A DNA stretch of 64,000 nucleotides. Origin: Prochlorococcus sp. AG-363-P19 (GTDB lineage Bacteria; Cyanobacteriota; Cyanobacteriia; PCC-6307; Cyanobiaceae). Position 1 is the first letter of the stretch. Each line of letters begins with the position of its first letter. Below the pieces are notes generated by a model that saw only the letters and a list, made by a program, of their open reading frames with translations, did not search any database and was not told the origin of the DNA. This document shows positions 29,856-39,680 of the stretch, piece after piece. The translations under genes and the position numbers were made by a program. The stretch is taken from positions 1 through 64,000 of the forward strand of contig QCGG01000002.1 in the NCBI GenBank assembly GCA_003280055.1. Direction: 5' to 3'.

Positions 29856-30134
29856 ATGACGACAGGGGAAGTCTCTGATCCAGGTCAAATGTCCCTTTCG
29901 GCAAGGGAAATGGAAATTATTGAGCTGGTCGCAAATGGTCTTACCAACCAGGAAATCGCTGAAAAGCTAACCATCAGCAAACGAACAGTTGATAACCATG
30001 TAAGCAACATGTTTACAAAAACTGGTTCAAAAAATCGAGTTGCTCTTCTCAATTGGGCAATGGACCATGGGAAAATTTGTCGAGACGGATTTAATTGTTG
30101 TTCATTGCAAGACGAACCCTCTTCCGACTCTTGA
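29856..30134 (+). CDS. Small LuxR-type regulator, PedR-like
   Basis: This 92-residue protein is almost only a LuxR/GerE helix-turn-helix: 'LSAREMEIIELVANGLTNQE' then 'KLTISKRTVDNHVSNMFTKT'. It has no receiver domain. Size and sequence resemble PedR of Synechocystis (Ssl0564), a regulator inactivated by thioredoxin-dependent reduction when electron transport is active. Cys75, Cys81 and Cys82 in the tail are candidate redox residues. The PedR identity is likely but unproven. The 3' end overlaps the convergent small gene by 44 bases. Confidence 0.82.
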   Translation: MTTGEVSDPGQMSLSAREMEIIELVANGLTNQEIAEKLTISKRTVDNHVSNMFTKTGSKNRVALLNWAMDHGKICRDGFNCCSLQDEPSSDS

Positions 30135-30276
30135 CTTCTTGCAATTCTGTCTCGGGCAAGGACATCAAAGAGCATGAACCAGAAGGCATCTCAAATAATT
30201 CTGCATAAGCCAAACAAGCTTCTTTATCGGCGCCAATAAATCGCAAGATGCCGTCAGTGTCGTATAAACCAAACAA
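30091..30276 (-). CDS. Small conserved-looking hypothetical protein
   Basis: From the TTG at 30276 this gives 61 residues with 'GLYDTDGILRFIGADKEACL' and 'AYAELFEMPSGSCSLMSL'. It reads like a folded small protein rather than a shadow frame, and I believe similar proteins occur in picocyanobacteria, but I cannot name a family. I chose TTG because AAAGGAG lies 6 bases upstream; a longer frame from ATG 30318 lacks that support. It follows the CYTH gene on the same strand and overlaps the PedR-like gene at its 3' end. Confidence 0.5.
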   Translation of the reverse strand: MFGLYDTDGILRFIGADKEACLAYAELFEMPSGSCSLMSLPETELQEVKSRKRVRLAMNNN

Positions 30277-30282
30277 ATGAGT

Positions 30283-30289
30283 CTCCTTT
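30283..30289 (-). promoter_or_regulatory. Ribosome binding site deciding the 30276 start
   Basis: On the minus strand AAAGGAG (30289-30283) is followed by ACTCAT and TTG at 30276, a good Shine-Dalgarno spacing that favours the short form of the small gene. Confidence 0.5.
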
Positions 30290-30359
30290 GATAACTCAGA
30301 GCAGACAAGCAGCAGCAAAGAATATTGTAATTATAAAGAGAATCTAAAGGATCGTGGCG

Positions 30360-30863
30360 TCACTTAGCCCTTAAGCAATCATTTTGTTGCTTTGAGGGCC
30401 ACTGCGAAAATGGAATTTGCGCCAATGCCACATTACTAAATCCAGAATCACCGGTAACCTCCCTCCCACACCAGGCTGGGACATCAATTGGAAAATTTTC
30501 CCTAGAAAGCTCAACTTCTGCTATGACAAGAGGGGAGTTAGCACCCTCAAAACAATCAACTACCCAGTCTCCATCAGCTTTAACTAATTGGTAACGAGTC
30601 TTAATCAATCGGTGCTTAGATAATTTCCAGATCTCTTGTGCATCTCGAAAGGGTATTAAATACTCAAATTCATGACGAATTATTCCCCTCTCAGGAGCCT
30701 TGAGAGTCAACCAAGATTGCTTGTCAGCAGAGATTCTGACTCGAACAGTTATCCCTTCTGAGGAAACTATTAAGTAACACTGCCTAAATTTTTTTGCATT
30801 AAAGGCAACAGCCTTCCATTCATCTGAAGAAACCAAAAAGCGTCTTTCAATCTCTAAGCCCAT
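30360..30863 (-). CDS. CYTH domain protein (inorganic triphosphatase-like)
   Basis: The protein opens 'MGLEIERRFLV', the ExExK-type signature of CYTH (triphosphate tunnel metalloenzyme) proteins, with further tunnel residues in 'GITVRVRISADKQSWLTLKA' and 'VVDCFEGANSPLVIAEVEL'. At 167 residues it is a single-domain member. Bacterial relatives often cleave inorganic triphosphate; the substrate here is not known. It follows NAD kinase by 8 bases, probably in the same transcript. Confidence 0.87.
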   Translation of the reverse strand: MGLEIERRFLVSSDEWKAVAFNAKKFRQCYLIVSSEGITVRVRISADKQSWLTLKAPERGIIRHEFEYLIPFRDAQEIWKLSKHRLIKTRYQLVKADGDWVVDCFEGANSPLVIAEVELSRENFPIDVPAWCGREVTGDSGFSNVALAQIPFSQWPSKQQNDCLRAK

Positions 30864-30871
30864 CTGATGAA

Positions 30872-31813
30872 TTAAAGACGATTTTTATCTTTCATAAAAC
30901 TACCTGCCCAATGAAGTTTATGGGTAAGGCTTCTGTAATAGGAAGGACTGTCTTCTAGCCAAACCATAACAGCATCATCTTTTGACTTACGCACAGCACA
31001 AAACTGACCTGGCTCAAGTAAAGCCACACTTACTCCATCCTTCCAAAGCTTCACTCTTCTAGTGATACCACCCAAGGGCCTAACAATCAGCCTGGAAGAA
31101 GGGGGAACAACAACCGATCTACTAGAAAGGCTCATAGGAGATATCGGACTAACAATTATCGCCTCTATCTCAGGATGAAGTATTGGCCCTCCTGTAGCCA
31201 AGGAATAACCAGTAGATCCAGTAGGCGTAGCAAGAATTAAGCCATCGCCTCGATATTGATCAACCACTTCTCCATCAATCTCTAATTCAAGAGTGCATGT
31301 CGGTGAAATCTCATCACGATATGAACGCATGTAAAAATCATTCAGAGCTAGATGTAGCTGAGAAGGGGCCTCTAATTGAGTCTGATTTAAAACTTGCAAA
31401 TTAGATAAGTTGTTATCTTCCCAATGAACAGATGCTTCAAGCATCATGCGATGTTCTACGGCAAAAGCGTCTTTTAATAATCTTTCCCAAAGGCTTGTCT
31501 TTTTAAGCAAACGAGAATCATGGGTAAGGAATCCAAGATGCCCTCCAACATTAAAGCTCAAAATAGGTACATGATGCACTGAAAGATGGCGCGCTGCTCC
31601 TAAAACAGTTCCATCTCCACCAAGCACAACCGCCAAATCAGGCAACTGAGCATCAAGATCAGAAAGCTCCTTATAAAGGGCAGCGTTAGAACTACTGACT
31701 GATTGAATTACCTTGGCACCTAATGCCTCAAGCTCTTTAATACAATTTTTGGCCTCTAATTTTGCAAGGACACTGTCCTCCCGATAGATCACCCAGACCA
31801 AATCGAGCCGCAT
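30872..31813 (-). CDS. nadK: NAD kinase
   Basis: NAD kinase makes NADP, the acceptor of photosynthetic electron transport. The 313-residue protein has '[18 protein letters not shown]' (GGDG motif), the conserved '[11 protein letters not shown]'-type segment as '[16 protein letters not shown]', '[20 protein letters not shown]' and '[12 protein letters not shown]'. It lies 13 bases downstream of ndhE. Cyanobacteria often have two NAD kinases, and which paralogue this is cannot be told here. Confidence 0.94.
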   Translation of the reverse strand: MRLDLVWVIYREDSVLAKLEAKNCIKELEALGAKVIQSVSSSNAALYKELSDLDAQLPDLAVVLGGDGTVLGAARHLSVHHVPILSFNVGGHLGFLTHDSRLLKKTSLWERLLKDAFAVEHRMMLEASVHWEDNNLSNLQVLNQTQLEAPSQLHLALNDFYMRSYRDEISPTCTLELEIDGEVVDQYRGDGLILATPTGSTGYSLATGGPILHPEIEAIIVSPISPMSLSSRSVVVPPSSRLIVRPLGGITRRVKLWKDGVSVALLEPGQFCAVRKSKDDAVMVWLEDSPSYYRSLTHKLHWAGSFMKDKNRL

Positions 31814-31826
31814 TACTTTTTTCTCC

Positions 31827-32165
31827 CTACCACCTCAAAAGATTGAAGCGTTCCATATCAACAGTGACACGGTTTCTATATAGAGACAAAAGGATTGCCA
31901 AACCCACAGCAGCTTCAGCTGCTGCAACAGTAATTACAAATACAGCAAAGACTTGTCCTCGAATTAATTCACCATCTATATAAGAAGAAAATGTCATTAG
32001 ATTTATATTTACTGCATTAAGCATTAATTCGATACTCATAAGCACTCTCACAGCATTTCGACTATTAATTAACCCCCAAATACCAATACAAAAAAGGAAA
32101 GCTGCTAGCAATAGATATGCTTCTATTGGAATTTGGCCGTTTGTAAATCCTTGCATAACAGTCAA
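31827..32165 (-). CDS. ndhE: NDH-1 complex subunit 4L (NdhE)
   Basis: This 112-residue NuoK/NdhE homologue has three membrane helices and the conserved '[20 protein letters not shown]' with the helix Glu needed for proton coupling. The second Glu region '[20 protein letters not shown]' is also present. It is the fourth ndh gene of the ndhA-I-G-E cluster. Confidence 0.95.
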   Translation of the reverse strand: MTVMQGFTNGQIPIEAYLLLAAFLFCIGIWGLINSRNAVRVLMSIELMLNAVNINLMTFSSYIDGELIRGQVFAVFVITVAAAEAAVGLAILLSLYRNRVTVDMERFNLLRW

Positions 32166-32178
32166 TAAATAAGTGTAT

Positions 32179-32781
32179 TTATAAAGTGGTTTTCTCAGTC
32201 AAGACAGGCGTTTTTACTTTCTCTAGAAGAGCCTGATCAACTGGCTCACCAGTACCAACATCCTCAAGTAATACATCCCGTCTCGCTAAGACAATTGCAC
32301 CAATCATCGCCATCAGCAAAAGAACAGAGGCCAATTCAAATGGCAATAGATAATCAGTAAAGAGGTGTTCTCCAATTCTTTCAGTAGCCTCCTCTCCTAT
32401 AGCAGTTGGACCAGGCACCGCCCAGGGTGTTTTAACAACAACTCTAATCAATAAAGCCAACATACCTGAACAAACGAGTCCTGAGACAAACCTTCTGACT
32501 TGCAAACCTTTGATAGGGGCTAGGTCCTCGCGTTTATTAACCAACATAATCGCAAAAAGAATTAAAACATTGACTGCACCTACATAAACCAATACCTGAG
32601 CTGCTGCTACAAAACTCGCATTAAGTAGAAGATAAAGGCCTGCTATAGCCATAAAAACTCCCCCTAATAAAAAAGCGGAATAAACAATATTGCTAAGGAG
32701 TACTACCCCAATACCACCAATGACAACAATAGATGCCAGAACTAAAAAACAAATCAACTCTGTGGAAATAGGTAGTGTCAT
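32179..32781 (-). CDS. ndhG: NDH-1 complex subunit 6 (NdhG)
   Basis: A NuoJ/NdhG membrane subunit of 200 residues with about five hydrophobic helices, including '[20 protein letters not shown]', which holds the family's conserved pi-bulge region. It starts with ATG overlapping the ndhI stop by 4 bases, and ndhE follows after 13 bases. Confidence 0.95.
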   Translation of the reverse strand: MTLPISTELICFLVLASIVVIGGIGVVLLSNIVYSAFLLGGVFMAIAGLYLLLNASFVAAAQVLVYVGAVNVLILFAIMLVNKREDLAPIKGLQVRRFVSGLVCSGMLALLIRVVVKTPWAVPGPTAIGEEATERIGEHLFTDYLLPFELASVLLLMAMIGAIVLARRDVLLEDVGTGEPVDQALLEKVKTPVLTEKTTL

Positions 32782-33398
32782 GAACCAGATACATCCAATT
32801 TGTCAGAATTCAAACCTTTATTTAGACCCTGTAAAACTTCAGAAGGTAACTTTCCAGCTCGCGCCTCAGTATCAGGTATTTCGTGAGGGTCCATTACCCC
32901 AGAAGGTAAATAAGCCAGCTCCCTGAGCGGCCTCACTGAGGGGTCTGTAGTGACACTAGTAGGCAAACGACCCAAAGCAACATTGTCAAAATTCAGACTA
33001 TGCCTATCAAATGAAGAGAGCTCATATTCTTCAGTCATAGAAAGACAATTAGTAGGGCAATATTCGACACAATTGCCACAGAAAATGCAGACTCCAAAGT
33101 CAATAGAATAATTTCTCAATTCTTTTTTCTTGGTTTCTTTATTCATCACCCAATCAACAACTGGCAGGTTGATTGGGCAAACCCTTACACAAACTTCACA
33201 TGCAATACATTTATCAAATTCATAATGAATTCGGCCTCGATATCTCTCAGAAGGAATCAGCTTCTCATATGGATATTGAACTGTGATTGGACGCCTACGC
33301 AAATGGTCAAAAGTCACAGCTAAACCCTGGGTCAAGTAATTAGCCGCCCCAACCGCCTCGCGGGTGTAATCAGAAACTTTCTGCAGGAACCCAAACAT
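32778..33398 (-). CDS. ndhI: NDH-1 complex subunit I (two 4Fe-4S clusters)
   Basis: NdhI carries the N6a/N6b-type clusters that pass electrons towards plastoquinone. Two ferredoxin motifs are complete: '[16 protein letters not shown]' and '[16 protein letters not shown]'. The N-terminal amphipathic region and a 206-residue length are normal. The 116 bases between ndhA and ndhI show no separate gene or clear terminator. Confidence 0.96.
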   Translation of the reverse strand: MFGFLQKVSDYTREAVGAANYLTQGLAVTFDHLRRRPITVQYPYEKLIPSERYRGRIHYEFDKCIACEVCVRVCPINLPVVDWVMNKETKKKELRNYSIDFGVCIFCGNCVEYCPTNCLSMTEEYELSSFDRHSLNFDNVALGRLPTSVTTDPSVRPLRELAYLPSGVMDPHEIPDTEARAGKLPSEVLQGLNKGLNSDKLDVSGS

Positions 33399-33514
33399 CG
33401 AAAATCAAGAGGTTTAGTACTTACGAAAATCGTCTTCAAATCTTACAAGCACCTTTCTCTTAATAGGTACAACTACGTTGAATTTTATTGAAAAGCCTGG
33501 TGATAAATCACTGA

Positions 33515-34675
33515 TCAGCCTCCAAATGCAATGGGGAAAACTAGTTTGAGACCAGCCGTTACCAACAAATTCACTAGAGAAATGGGCAGAAGAAATTTCC
33601 AACCCAAATCTAACAACTGATCAATACGGACTCTCGGAGTTGTCCATCTAAGCAATATTGCAAGAAACACAAGTAGATATGCCTTAAGGACTGTCATCAC
33701 AATCCCAAGGGATCCAATTACGATTTGGATCACCGGGGCATTTGGAGACTGCCCCAGCCAAGAACACAACCATTCAGCGGGTAATGGTGAACCCCACCCA
33801 CCTAGATAAAGCACTGAAACTAATAAAGCTGATAAAACTAAATTGATATAACTACCAAGATAAAAAAGGGCAAATTTCATACCTGCATATTCAGTCTGAT
33901 AACCAGCAACGAGTTCCTCCTCGGCCTCAGGCAAATCAAAAGGCAATCTTTCGCACTCAGCCAGAGCACATATCCAAAAAATTAAAAAACCAACCGGTTG
34001 CCTCCATATATTCCAACTCAACAAACCAGCCCCATTTTGTTGCTGAACAATATCGACTGTACTCAAAGAGTTGCTCATCATGACTACAGCAAGCACAGAT
34101 AAAGCCAAAGGTATTTCATAACTAATAGACTGCGCTGCCGCTCTTAACCCGCCTAACAATGAATACTTGTTATTAGATGCATACCCGCTCATTAATAAGC
34201 CAATTGGCTGAATACTGCTCAAAGAGATCCATAGGAAAATCCCAACTCCAACATTACTGATCAACAAATTTTGCCCAAAAGGAACAATAACCCAAGACAA
34301 AATTACAGGTACCAAAACCAAGACGGGGCCAAGAGTAAACAAAAGCCCATCTGCTCTGGCAGGAATCACATCTTCCTTGACTAACAACTTCAAGCCATCT
34401 GCCATTGGTTGAAGAATTCCAAGTGCTCCGGCATATTCAGGACCAATTCTCTGTTGAGCGGCAGCCGAAATTTTCCTCTCAAGCCAAACCGATACCAACA
34501 CTCCAATAATTGCTGCAACTAAAACCAACAACATTGGAAAAGGAAGCCAAAGGACATGAGCCAACTCCGATGACAAACCCCAGCCTTTAACAGCATCCAC
34601 AAAACTGAGCTCAAGATCAATTCCCGAAACCGCTGTGCAAATAGTTATGGGCGCAAAAGTGGTCACAATTATCAT
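33515..34675 (-). CDS. ndhA: NDH-1 complex subunit 1 (NdhA)
   Basis: NdhA (NuoH) forms the quinone-binding heel of the membrane arm. Visible are '[20 protein letters not shown]', '[20 protein letters not shown]', '[20 protein letters not shown]' and the C-terminal '[20 protein letters not shown]', all strongly conserved. The ATG at 34675 gives 386 residues, slightly longer than I recall for the group, so the start may lie a little downstream. gltA sits 18 bases upstream on the same strand. Confidence 0.95.
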   Translation of the reverse strand: MIIVTTFAPITICTAVSGIDLELSFVDAVKGWGLSSELAHVLWLPFPMLLVLVAAIIGVLVSVWLERKISAAAQQRIGPEYAGALGILQPMADGLKLLVKEDVIPARADGLLFTLGPVLVLVPVILSWVIVPFGQNLLISNVGVGIFLWISLSSIQPIGLLMSGYASNNKYSLLGGLRAAAQSISYEIPLALSVLAVVMMSNSLSTVDIVQQQNGAGLLSWNIWRQPVGFLIFWICALAECERLPFDLPEAEEELVAGYQTEYAGMKFALFYLGSYINLVLSALLVSVLYLGGWGSPLPAEWLCSWLGQSPNAPVIQIVIGSLGIVMTVLKAYLLVFLAILLRWTTPRVRIDQLLDLGWKFLLPISLVNLLVTAGLKLVFPIAFGG

Positions 34676-34693
34676 TGATTACATAAGTGCACC

Positions 34694-35860
34694 TTACGCA
34701 CCCATTTCTATATTGCGCTCTTCTATCGGTCGCCAAGAACGAATTTTCTTACCGGTATAGATCTGCGAAGGTCGGAAAATCCTATTCGCTCCAAGCTGCT
34801 CCCGCCAATGAGCAAGCCAACCGGCTACACGAGATATTGCAAAAACAGGTGTAAAAAGATCTCTAGGTATACCTAATTTCCTGTAAACCAAGCCAGAGTA
34901 AAAGTCCACATTTGGATAGATGCCTTTAGAAGCAAGGCAACTGGAAGCTTCTCGTTCGAGAGCTATAGCCACGTCATACATCTGGTCTTTACCAAATCTT
35001 GCAAACAGCTCCTCTGCAAGTCCTTGAAGAATTGTGGCTCTAGGGTCCTTAACTCTGTATTCCCTATGACCAAAGCCCATGATTTTCTGCTTCTTTGCAA
35101 TCGCCTGCTCTAAATAAAGAGAAGCTTTATCAGGTGCAGCAATCTCTTCTAGCATCGCCAACACATCTTCATTCGCACCTCCATGAAGTGGACCAGCCAA
35201 GGTGCCTACTGCTGAAGCCACGACCGCATACGGGTCCGTAAGTGTACTCGCAGTTACACGCGCACTAAAAGTACTTGCATTAAGGCTATGTTCAGCATGA
35301 AGTATTAAACATCGATCAAAAATACGCGCTGCTATTGGATCTGGTTCACGCTCAGTAAGCATGTATAAAAAATTTGCCGAATATGCCAAATCATCCCTTG
35401 GTTGAATTGGATCTTGCCCTTTTCGAATCAATTGAAAAGCAGCAACCATCGTTGGAATCTTGGCAATTAATCTAATCACTGCGTCATAGACATACTCAGG
35501 ATTATCAATTGCCCGACGCGAATAAAAAAGTCCTAAAGAAGCAGCACTTGACTGCAGCGCATCCATAGGATGCCCAGTGGCTGGAAAACACTTCAACATA
35601 TCTCGAACTCGAAAACTGACCCTCCTGTGCATCTGAACTTCAGCTTGAAAGTCATTCAGTTGCTCTTCAGTGGGCAATTCACCCCATATCAATAAATAAG
35701 CTGTTTCTAAAAAAGTACTATGAGCAGCAAGTTCTTCAATGGAATACCCTCGATAAGACAGCTTGCCCTTCAAGCCATCGATATCGCAAATACTTGAGTG
35801 GGTAACTGGAACCCCCTCAAGACCAGGACGGAAAATTATTTCACTAGCTTCATTGCTCAT
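34694..35860 (-). CDS. gltA: Citrate synthase
   Basis: Citrate synthase joins acetyl-CoA and oxaloacetate at the entry to the incomplete cyanobacterial TCA cycle, supplying 2-oxoglutarate for nitrogen assimilation. The 388-residue protein has 'ILHAEHSLNASTFSARV' (active-site His), 'AGPLHGGANEDVLAML' and 'IMGFGHREYRVKDPRA' (second His and Asp region). It lies 18 bases before ndhA, so carbon metabolism and NDH-1 subunits may share a transcript. Confidence 0.95.
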   Translation of the reverse strand: MSNEASEIIFRPGLEGVPVTHSSICDIDGLKGKLSYRGYSIEELAAHSTFLETAYLLIWGELPTEEQLNDFQAEVQMHRRVSFRVRDMLKCFPATGHPMDALQSSAASLGLFYSRRAIDNPEYVYDAVIRLIAKIPTMVAAFQLIRKGQDPIQPRDDLAYSANFLYMLTEREPDPIAARIFDRCLILHAEHSLNASTFSARVTASTLTDPYAVVASAVGTLAGPLHGGANEDVLAMLEEIAAPDKASLYLEQAIAKKQKIMGFGHREYRVKDPRATILQGLAEELFARFGKDQMYDVAIALEREASSCLASKGIYPNVDFYSGLVYRKLGIPRDLFTPVFAISRVAGWLAHWREQLGANRIFRPSQIYTGKKIRSWRPIEERNIEMGA

Positions 35861-35930
35861 TTCACGAGGCTGTTTCTCTACTTGGAATTTGATAGTTAGA
35901 TCTTCAAACTAATAACAAAAAACAAATCCG

Positions 35931-37541
35931 TCACCCCAAGCTAAGACGGGTAAGTATTTGAAGTCCAGAGACCTCTTCATTCTTCAACGGCCCAACTACC
36001 ACAACCAAACCCTTCACAGCTGAATTAAATGAACTACCCGCCAGAACTTGCATGAGACTCCATGGCCGCCATTTCTGAAGGGTCTCTTGACTAAGTTCTG
36101 AGCCTAAAACAATCATCTCTATAAAAGAGTTGTCTTCTGAATTTTGCATTCCTTGGATGTTTTCAAGTCTTTGATTAAAGGATTTAAATTTTTTTCTTGT
36201 CGCTAAAGCACTAATTGTCTGTCCCCACCATTGCATTTCTAGATCGTCATCTAAAGCAACAGCAAGATCGGTATCTAACGAGAGTTCACTGTCGTGATCC
36301 TGAAGGCCAAACTTTGTCCAAATCTTTAACGGATAGGGATCGAATTCCAGATCAGACTCAACAAAACCTTTCGCAGTAAGAGAATTATTAACAATGGGAA
36401 GCAATGAGCTAGGTTTTTTGATCCCTAATACCCAGCCTTTAGCCTGACGAAGCAAAACCAAAGGTCCATTTTCTCCAAAATAAATATGATCTAGTGATGT
36501 CCCATTTCCTACTCCCCAGATAGCAGAAAGAAAAGGAAAAGCTAATTGAAGAATCGAAACTTCTTTTATATTAGACATTAGATCACTTGTAGGATTAATT
36601 TCTGCATAAGCATCAGCCTCATCGACAGACATATTTACAATAGAATGAATGTCTAAATAAGAATTTTCATAGCTAAATTCTTGGTCATCAAAAGGCAAGA
36701 TACTGTCTAGCAGAATATCTTTTCCTTCTATCCTTAAATCCGCATATAGACCTTGAAGGTCCTTCATTTCAGTAAATTCTTTTGGAAAGCCTAAAAAATA
36801 ATTCAAACCCTTTGGGGAGGCAGTAAGTAAAGCATTACCTTTTTCAAAGCCACCGATTAAATCTCTAAAATCAAGATCAGTAAACTGCTGCTTATTTGGA
36901 GAATAATATATATCGAGAGCAGAATGCATGACCTTACTCGTTGAAGAAATCAGAAGTAAATTCTCATCAATTAATGCGGTTGAAATAGAATCTGGAAATC
37001 CATCAGACATTCCTTTACTTAAAGTATTGATTTGAATCCCTCTATATTGAGTCAAATCAAAGCCAATTTCCTCTGTCACCCTTCGGGCCCAAAATCTCTC
37101 AAGGAAGCTCTTCCCCTCACCTTCTTGATTGCCAGATAAAGCCAAAAGCCAATCAAATGAATCTTCATTTTCTTCTGCCCCCATGATTGCGAAACTAATT
37201 TGATCTACGAAGCTTTCATCGATTTCACTTTCAAAATCAATGTCAGCCAATGCGAAATAACCATTTATCAAATTCCGCAAAACATCTCTAGATTCATTTT
37301 TACTTCTCTTGTCTGCAATAGCTTCTACAAAGTCAGGTAAATCCCCAGGGTCCAAAAAGCAATATGCGCTCAGCAATGCTGATCTTGGAAAAAACTCTGC
37401 AGCTCTGGGCAGTTCTAATGGTTTTTCTTCCACTAAATCAAATATCGCTCTACGCTCAAACGAACGTCCAAAACCAAAGATAAACAATAAACAAACTAAA
37501 AAGATTATTATGGACAAAATGAAAAAAGGTCTTGCCTTCAT
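35931..37541 (-). CDS. DUF3352 family membrane-anchored protein
   Basis: One N-terminal hydrophobic segment (about residues 5-25, 'FFILSIIIFLVCLLFIFGFG') precedes a large soluble domain with 'AAEFFPRSALLSAYCFLDPG', 'GFEKGNALLTASPKGLNYFL' and regularly spaced beta-rich stretches. This matches DUF3352, of unknown function, probably facing the periplasm or thylakoid lumen. ATG 37541 gives the 'MKARPF' start I recall for relatives; the frame also extends to 37568. The 70-base gap to gltA shows no strong terminator. Confidence 0.78.
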   Translation of the reverse strand: MKARPFFILSIIIFLVCLLFIFGFGRSFERRAIFDLVEEKPLELPRAAEFFPRSALLSAYCFLDPGDLPDFVEAIADKRSKNESRDVLRNLINGYFALADIDFESEIDESFVDQISFAIMGAEENEDSFDWLLALSGNQEGEGKSFLERFWARRVTEEIGFDLTQYRGIQINTLSKGMSDGFPDSISTALIDENLLLISSTSKVMHSALDIYYSPNKQQFTDLDFRDLIGGFEKGNALLTASPKGLNYFLGFPKEFTEMKDLQGLYADLRIEGKDILLDSILPFDDQEFSYENSYLDIHSIVNMSVDEADAYAEINPTSDLMSNIKEVSILQLAFPFLSAIWGVGNGTSLDHIYFGENGPLVLLRQAKGWVLGIKKPSSLLPIVNNSLTAKGFVESDLEFDPYPLKIWTKFGLQDHDSELSLDTDLAVALDDDLEMQWWGQTISALATRKKFKSFNQRLENIQGMQNSEDNSFIEMIVLGSELSQETLQKWRPWSLMQVLAGSSFNSAVKGLVVVVGPLKNEEVSGLQILTRLSLG

Positions 37542-37617
37542 TGATCTAAAATCTTTCAGCAAGAACATCTTTATCCATTAACTGTAAAAAACCCAAAACA
37601 ATCAACAAAATGAATAT

Positions 37618-37971
37618 ATGGAACATCCCCAACCTAAAGGAATATCTCCAAGAGCATTGTCTGATTGGCTCAAGAAGGAGTCCTCAAAACCATTTTTGAT
37701 AGATGTAAGAGAGCAAGAAGAACTAAATATTGCTCCCTTCCCAAAAACTGCAATGCATCTACCACTAAGCCAAGCCGATAATTGGTTGCCGAACATTCAG
37801 GATGCAATTCCCAAAGATCAAGCTATTGTAGTGATCTGCCATAGAGGAATTAGAAGCTGGAACTTTGGATGCTGGCTTCTAGAACAACAAGCTGAATTGG
37901 ACGTTTGGAATCTAGAGGGCGGAATAGATTCATGGAGTATGGAAATCAACCCTGAAACACCAAGATATTAA
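37618..37971 (+). CDS. Rhodanese-like sulfurtransferase
   Basis: A single rhodanese domain of 117 residues has 'FLIDVREQEELNIAPFP' (CH2A-like), the active-site loop 'VVICHRGIRSWNFGCWLL' with catalytic Cys in Cys-His-Arg-Gly-Ile-Arg, and 'VWNLEGGIDSW'. It resembles GlpE-type thiosulfate sulfurtransferases; the sulfur acceptor is unknown. The decayed hrcA follows after 79 bases. Confidence 0.9.
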   Translation: MEHPQPKGISPRALSDWLKKESSKPFLIDVREQEELNIAPFPKTAMHLPLSQADNWLPNIQDAIPKDQAIVVICHRGIRSWNFGCWLLEQQAELDVWNLEGGIDSWSMEINPETPRY

Positions 37972-38050
37972 AGCCTTACTTAAAAGCTATGCAATCTCAA
38001 TTAATACCTAAATAAAGACATTATATGATTACTGGAATTCAATAGATCCA

Positions 38051-38368
38051 TTGCATCAATTATCCTTTAGACAAGAGAAAGTTCTTGGCTCAACGGTTCA
38101 TCACTACCTAGAGACGATCGAATCAGTAAGTAGCAAAACACTTGTGCAAAGATTTGGGTTGCTAGCAGGTGCTGCGACTATTCGCTATGCAATGGGAGAA
38201 CTTGAGCTAAAAGGGTTTCTTACACAACCACATAGATCGTCGGGTCTAATACCAATTCTAATGTCTTATTGGACATGTAACGTTAATAGGGCCAATGCAT
38301 ATGGCCTATTCATCAGCTATGGCAGCCGTAAAACTCGTTGCAAATCACTTAGAAAGACTTTTAAGTGA
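38051..38368 (+). pseudogene. hrcA: Decayed hrcA (heat-shock repressor), head and tail fused by deletion
   Basis: The first 70 residues from TTG 38051 match the HrcA winged-helix domain: 'LSFRQEKVLGSTVHHYLETI', 'SKTLVQRFG', 'GELELKGFLTQPHRSSG' and 'IP'. Similarity then stops. From 38262, in the next frame, the sequence reads 'GHVTLIGPMHMAYSSAMAAV' then 'KLVANHLERLLS', the usual C-terminal end of HrcA ('GVIGP..M.Y'). About two thirds of the roughly 310-350-residue repressor, including the dimerisation and inserted domains, is missing and the ends are out of frame. A 105-residue frame survives but cannot be a working HrcA. HrcA normally represses groESL/dnaK at CIRCE operators. Confidence 0.85.
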
Positions 38369-38379
38369 AAAAAGAAGTC

Positions 38380-39636
38380 TCATAAATCAACTCCTAGCTT
38401 TTGAGCAACAGTATTTACGTCCTTATCTCCACGCCCTGAGCAATTAATAACCACTTCCTTACCAGAGCCAAGAGTTGGGCAAAGTTTTTCAAGCCAGGCA
38501 AAAGCATGTGCTGTCTCCAATGCAGGGATAATTCCTTCTAACTCACTCACCAATTGCAAAGCGTTCAAAGCTTCCTTATCCGTTACCGCTACATACTCTG
38601 CTCTTCCTATTTCAGCGAAATAACTGTGCTCAGGCCCGACTCCCGGATAATCCAAGCCAGCGCTAATTGAATGCGCCTCTTGCACTTGACCTTGATCGTC
38701 TTGCAATAAATAACTCATTGCCCCATGAAGAACACCTATTCGACCCTCTGTAATCGTTGCTGCATGGCGACCAGTTAAGACTCCATCTCCTGCAGCTTCA
38801 ACTCCAATCATTCGTACATTCGTTTGCTGTACAAATGGATGAAACAACCCCATAGCATTAGATCCGCCCCCTACACAAGCCAGAAGCACATCAGGGAGTC
38901 TTCCAAAAGCTTCCTGACACTGTCGCAACGTTTCCTGGCCAATTACCGCATGAAAGTCACGAACCAACATTGGATATGGATGAGGACCTGCCACAGAGCC
39001 AAGGATGTAGTGAGTTGACTCAACATTTGTAACCCAATCCCTAATAGCCTCGCTAGTTGCGTCTTTCAGAGTTGCGGTACCTGCTGAGACTGGCTGTACT
39101 TTTGCGCCCAACAGTTTCATTCGAAAGACATTTAGGGCCTGTCTGCGCATATCTTCCTCACCCATATAAACCACACACTCCAATCCAAAACGTGCACAAA
39201 CAGTTGCCGTTGCAACACCATGTTGTCCCGCACCAGTTTCAGCAATAATTCTCTTCTTGCCCATCCGCAAAGCTAATAAAGCTTGCCCTAAAGCATTGTT
39301 TATCTTATGGGCTCCAGTGTGATTAAGATCTTCTCTCTTGAGCCAAATCCTTGGCCCCCCATCAGCCCTTGAGTAATGAGCTGTCAGTCTTTCAGCCTCA
39401 TACAAAGGCGTTGAACGACCAACATAGGAACGCAAGAGCCTACTCAATTCATCAGTAAAAAATGGGTCTTTCCAAGCTTCCGCAGCAGCTAGCTCAAGTT
39501 CAGCCAAAGCTGGCATCAATGTCTCAGGAACATACTGCCCTCCAAATCGACCAAAACGGCCGGATGCGGATGGTCTTGCGTTCGCTGCAAGATCATCATT
39601 TTTTGATTTAGAAGGAAGCGTGCTGCTCATCGACAA
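38380..39636 (-). CDS. trpB: Tryptophan synthase beta chain
   Basis: TrpB makes tryptophan from indole and serine. The 418-residue protein has PLP-lysine in '[19 protein letters not shown]', '[20 protein letters not shown]' and '[15 protein letters not shown]', plus the C-terminal '[20 protein letters not shown]'. The family ends there, so the 3' end is intact. Its stop is 12 bases from the end of the hrcA remnant frame. Confidence 0.97.
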   Translation of the reverse strand: MSMSSTLPSKSKNDDLAANARPSASGRFGRFGGQYVPETLMPALAELELAAAEAWKDPFFTDELSRLLRSYVGRSTPLYEAERLTAHYSRADGGPRIWLKREDLNHTGAHKINNALGQALLALRMGKKRIIAETGAGQHGVATATVCARFGLECVVYMGEEDMRRQALNVFRMKLLGAKVQPVSAGTATLKDATSEAIRDWVTNVESTHYILGSVAGPHPYPMLVRDFHAVIGQETLRQCQEAFGRLPDVLLACVGGGSNAMGLFHPFVQQTNVRMIGVEAAGDGVLTGRHAATITEGRIGVLHGAMSYLLQDDQGQVQEAHSISAGLDYPGVGPEHSYFAEIGRAEYVAVTDKEALNALQLVSELEGIIPALETAHAFAWLEKLCPTLGSGKEVVINCSGRGDKDVNTVAQKLGVDL

Positions 39637-39680
39637 AAAGGTTGAAAATAGATATTAGTTAGGACTAAAGAGTTAAATCT

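Noticed and set aside
33414-33602. 62-residue minus-strand frame between ndhI and ndhA
   Set aside because: It begins inside ndhA in another frame and has no recognisable motif; the 116-base gap is more likely leader sequence.
38262-38447. Separate plus-strand gene running into the trpB 3' end
   Set aside because: Its first part is the HrcA C-terminal remnant; the rest is antisense to conserved trpB codons, so it is read-through after loss of the original stop.
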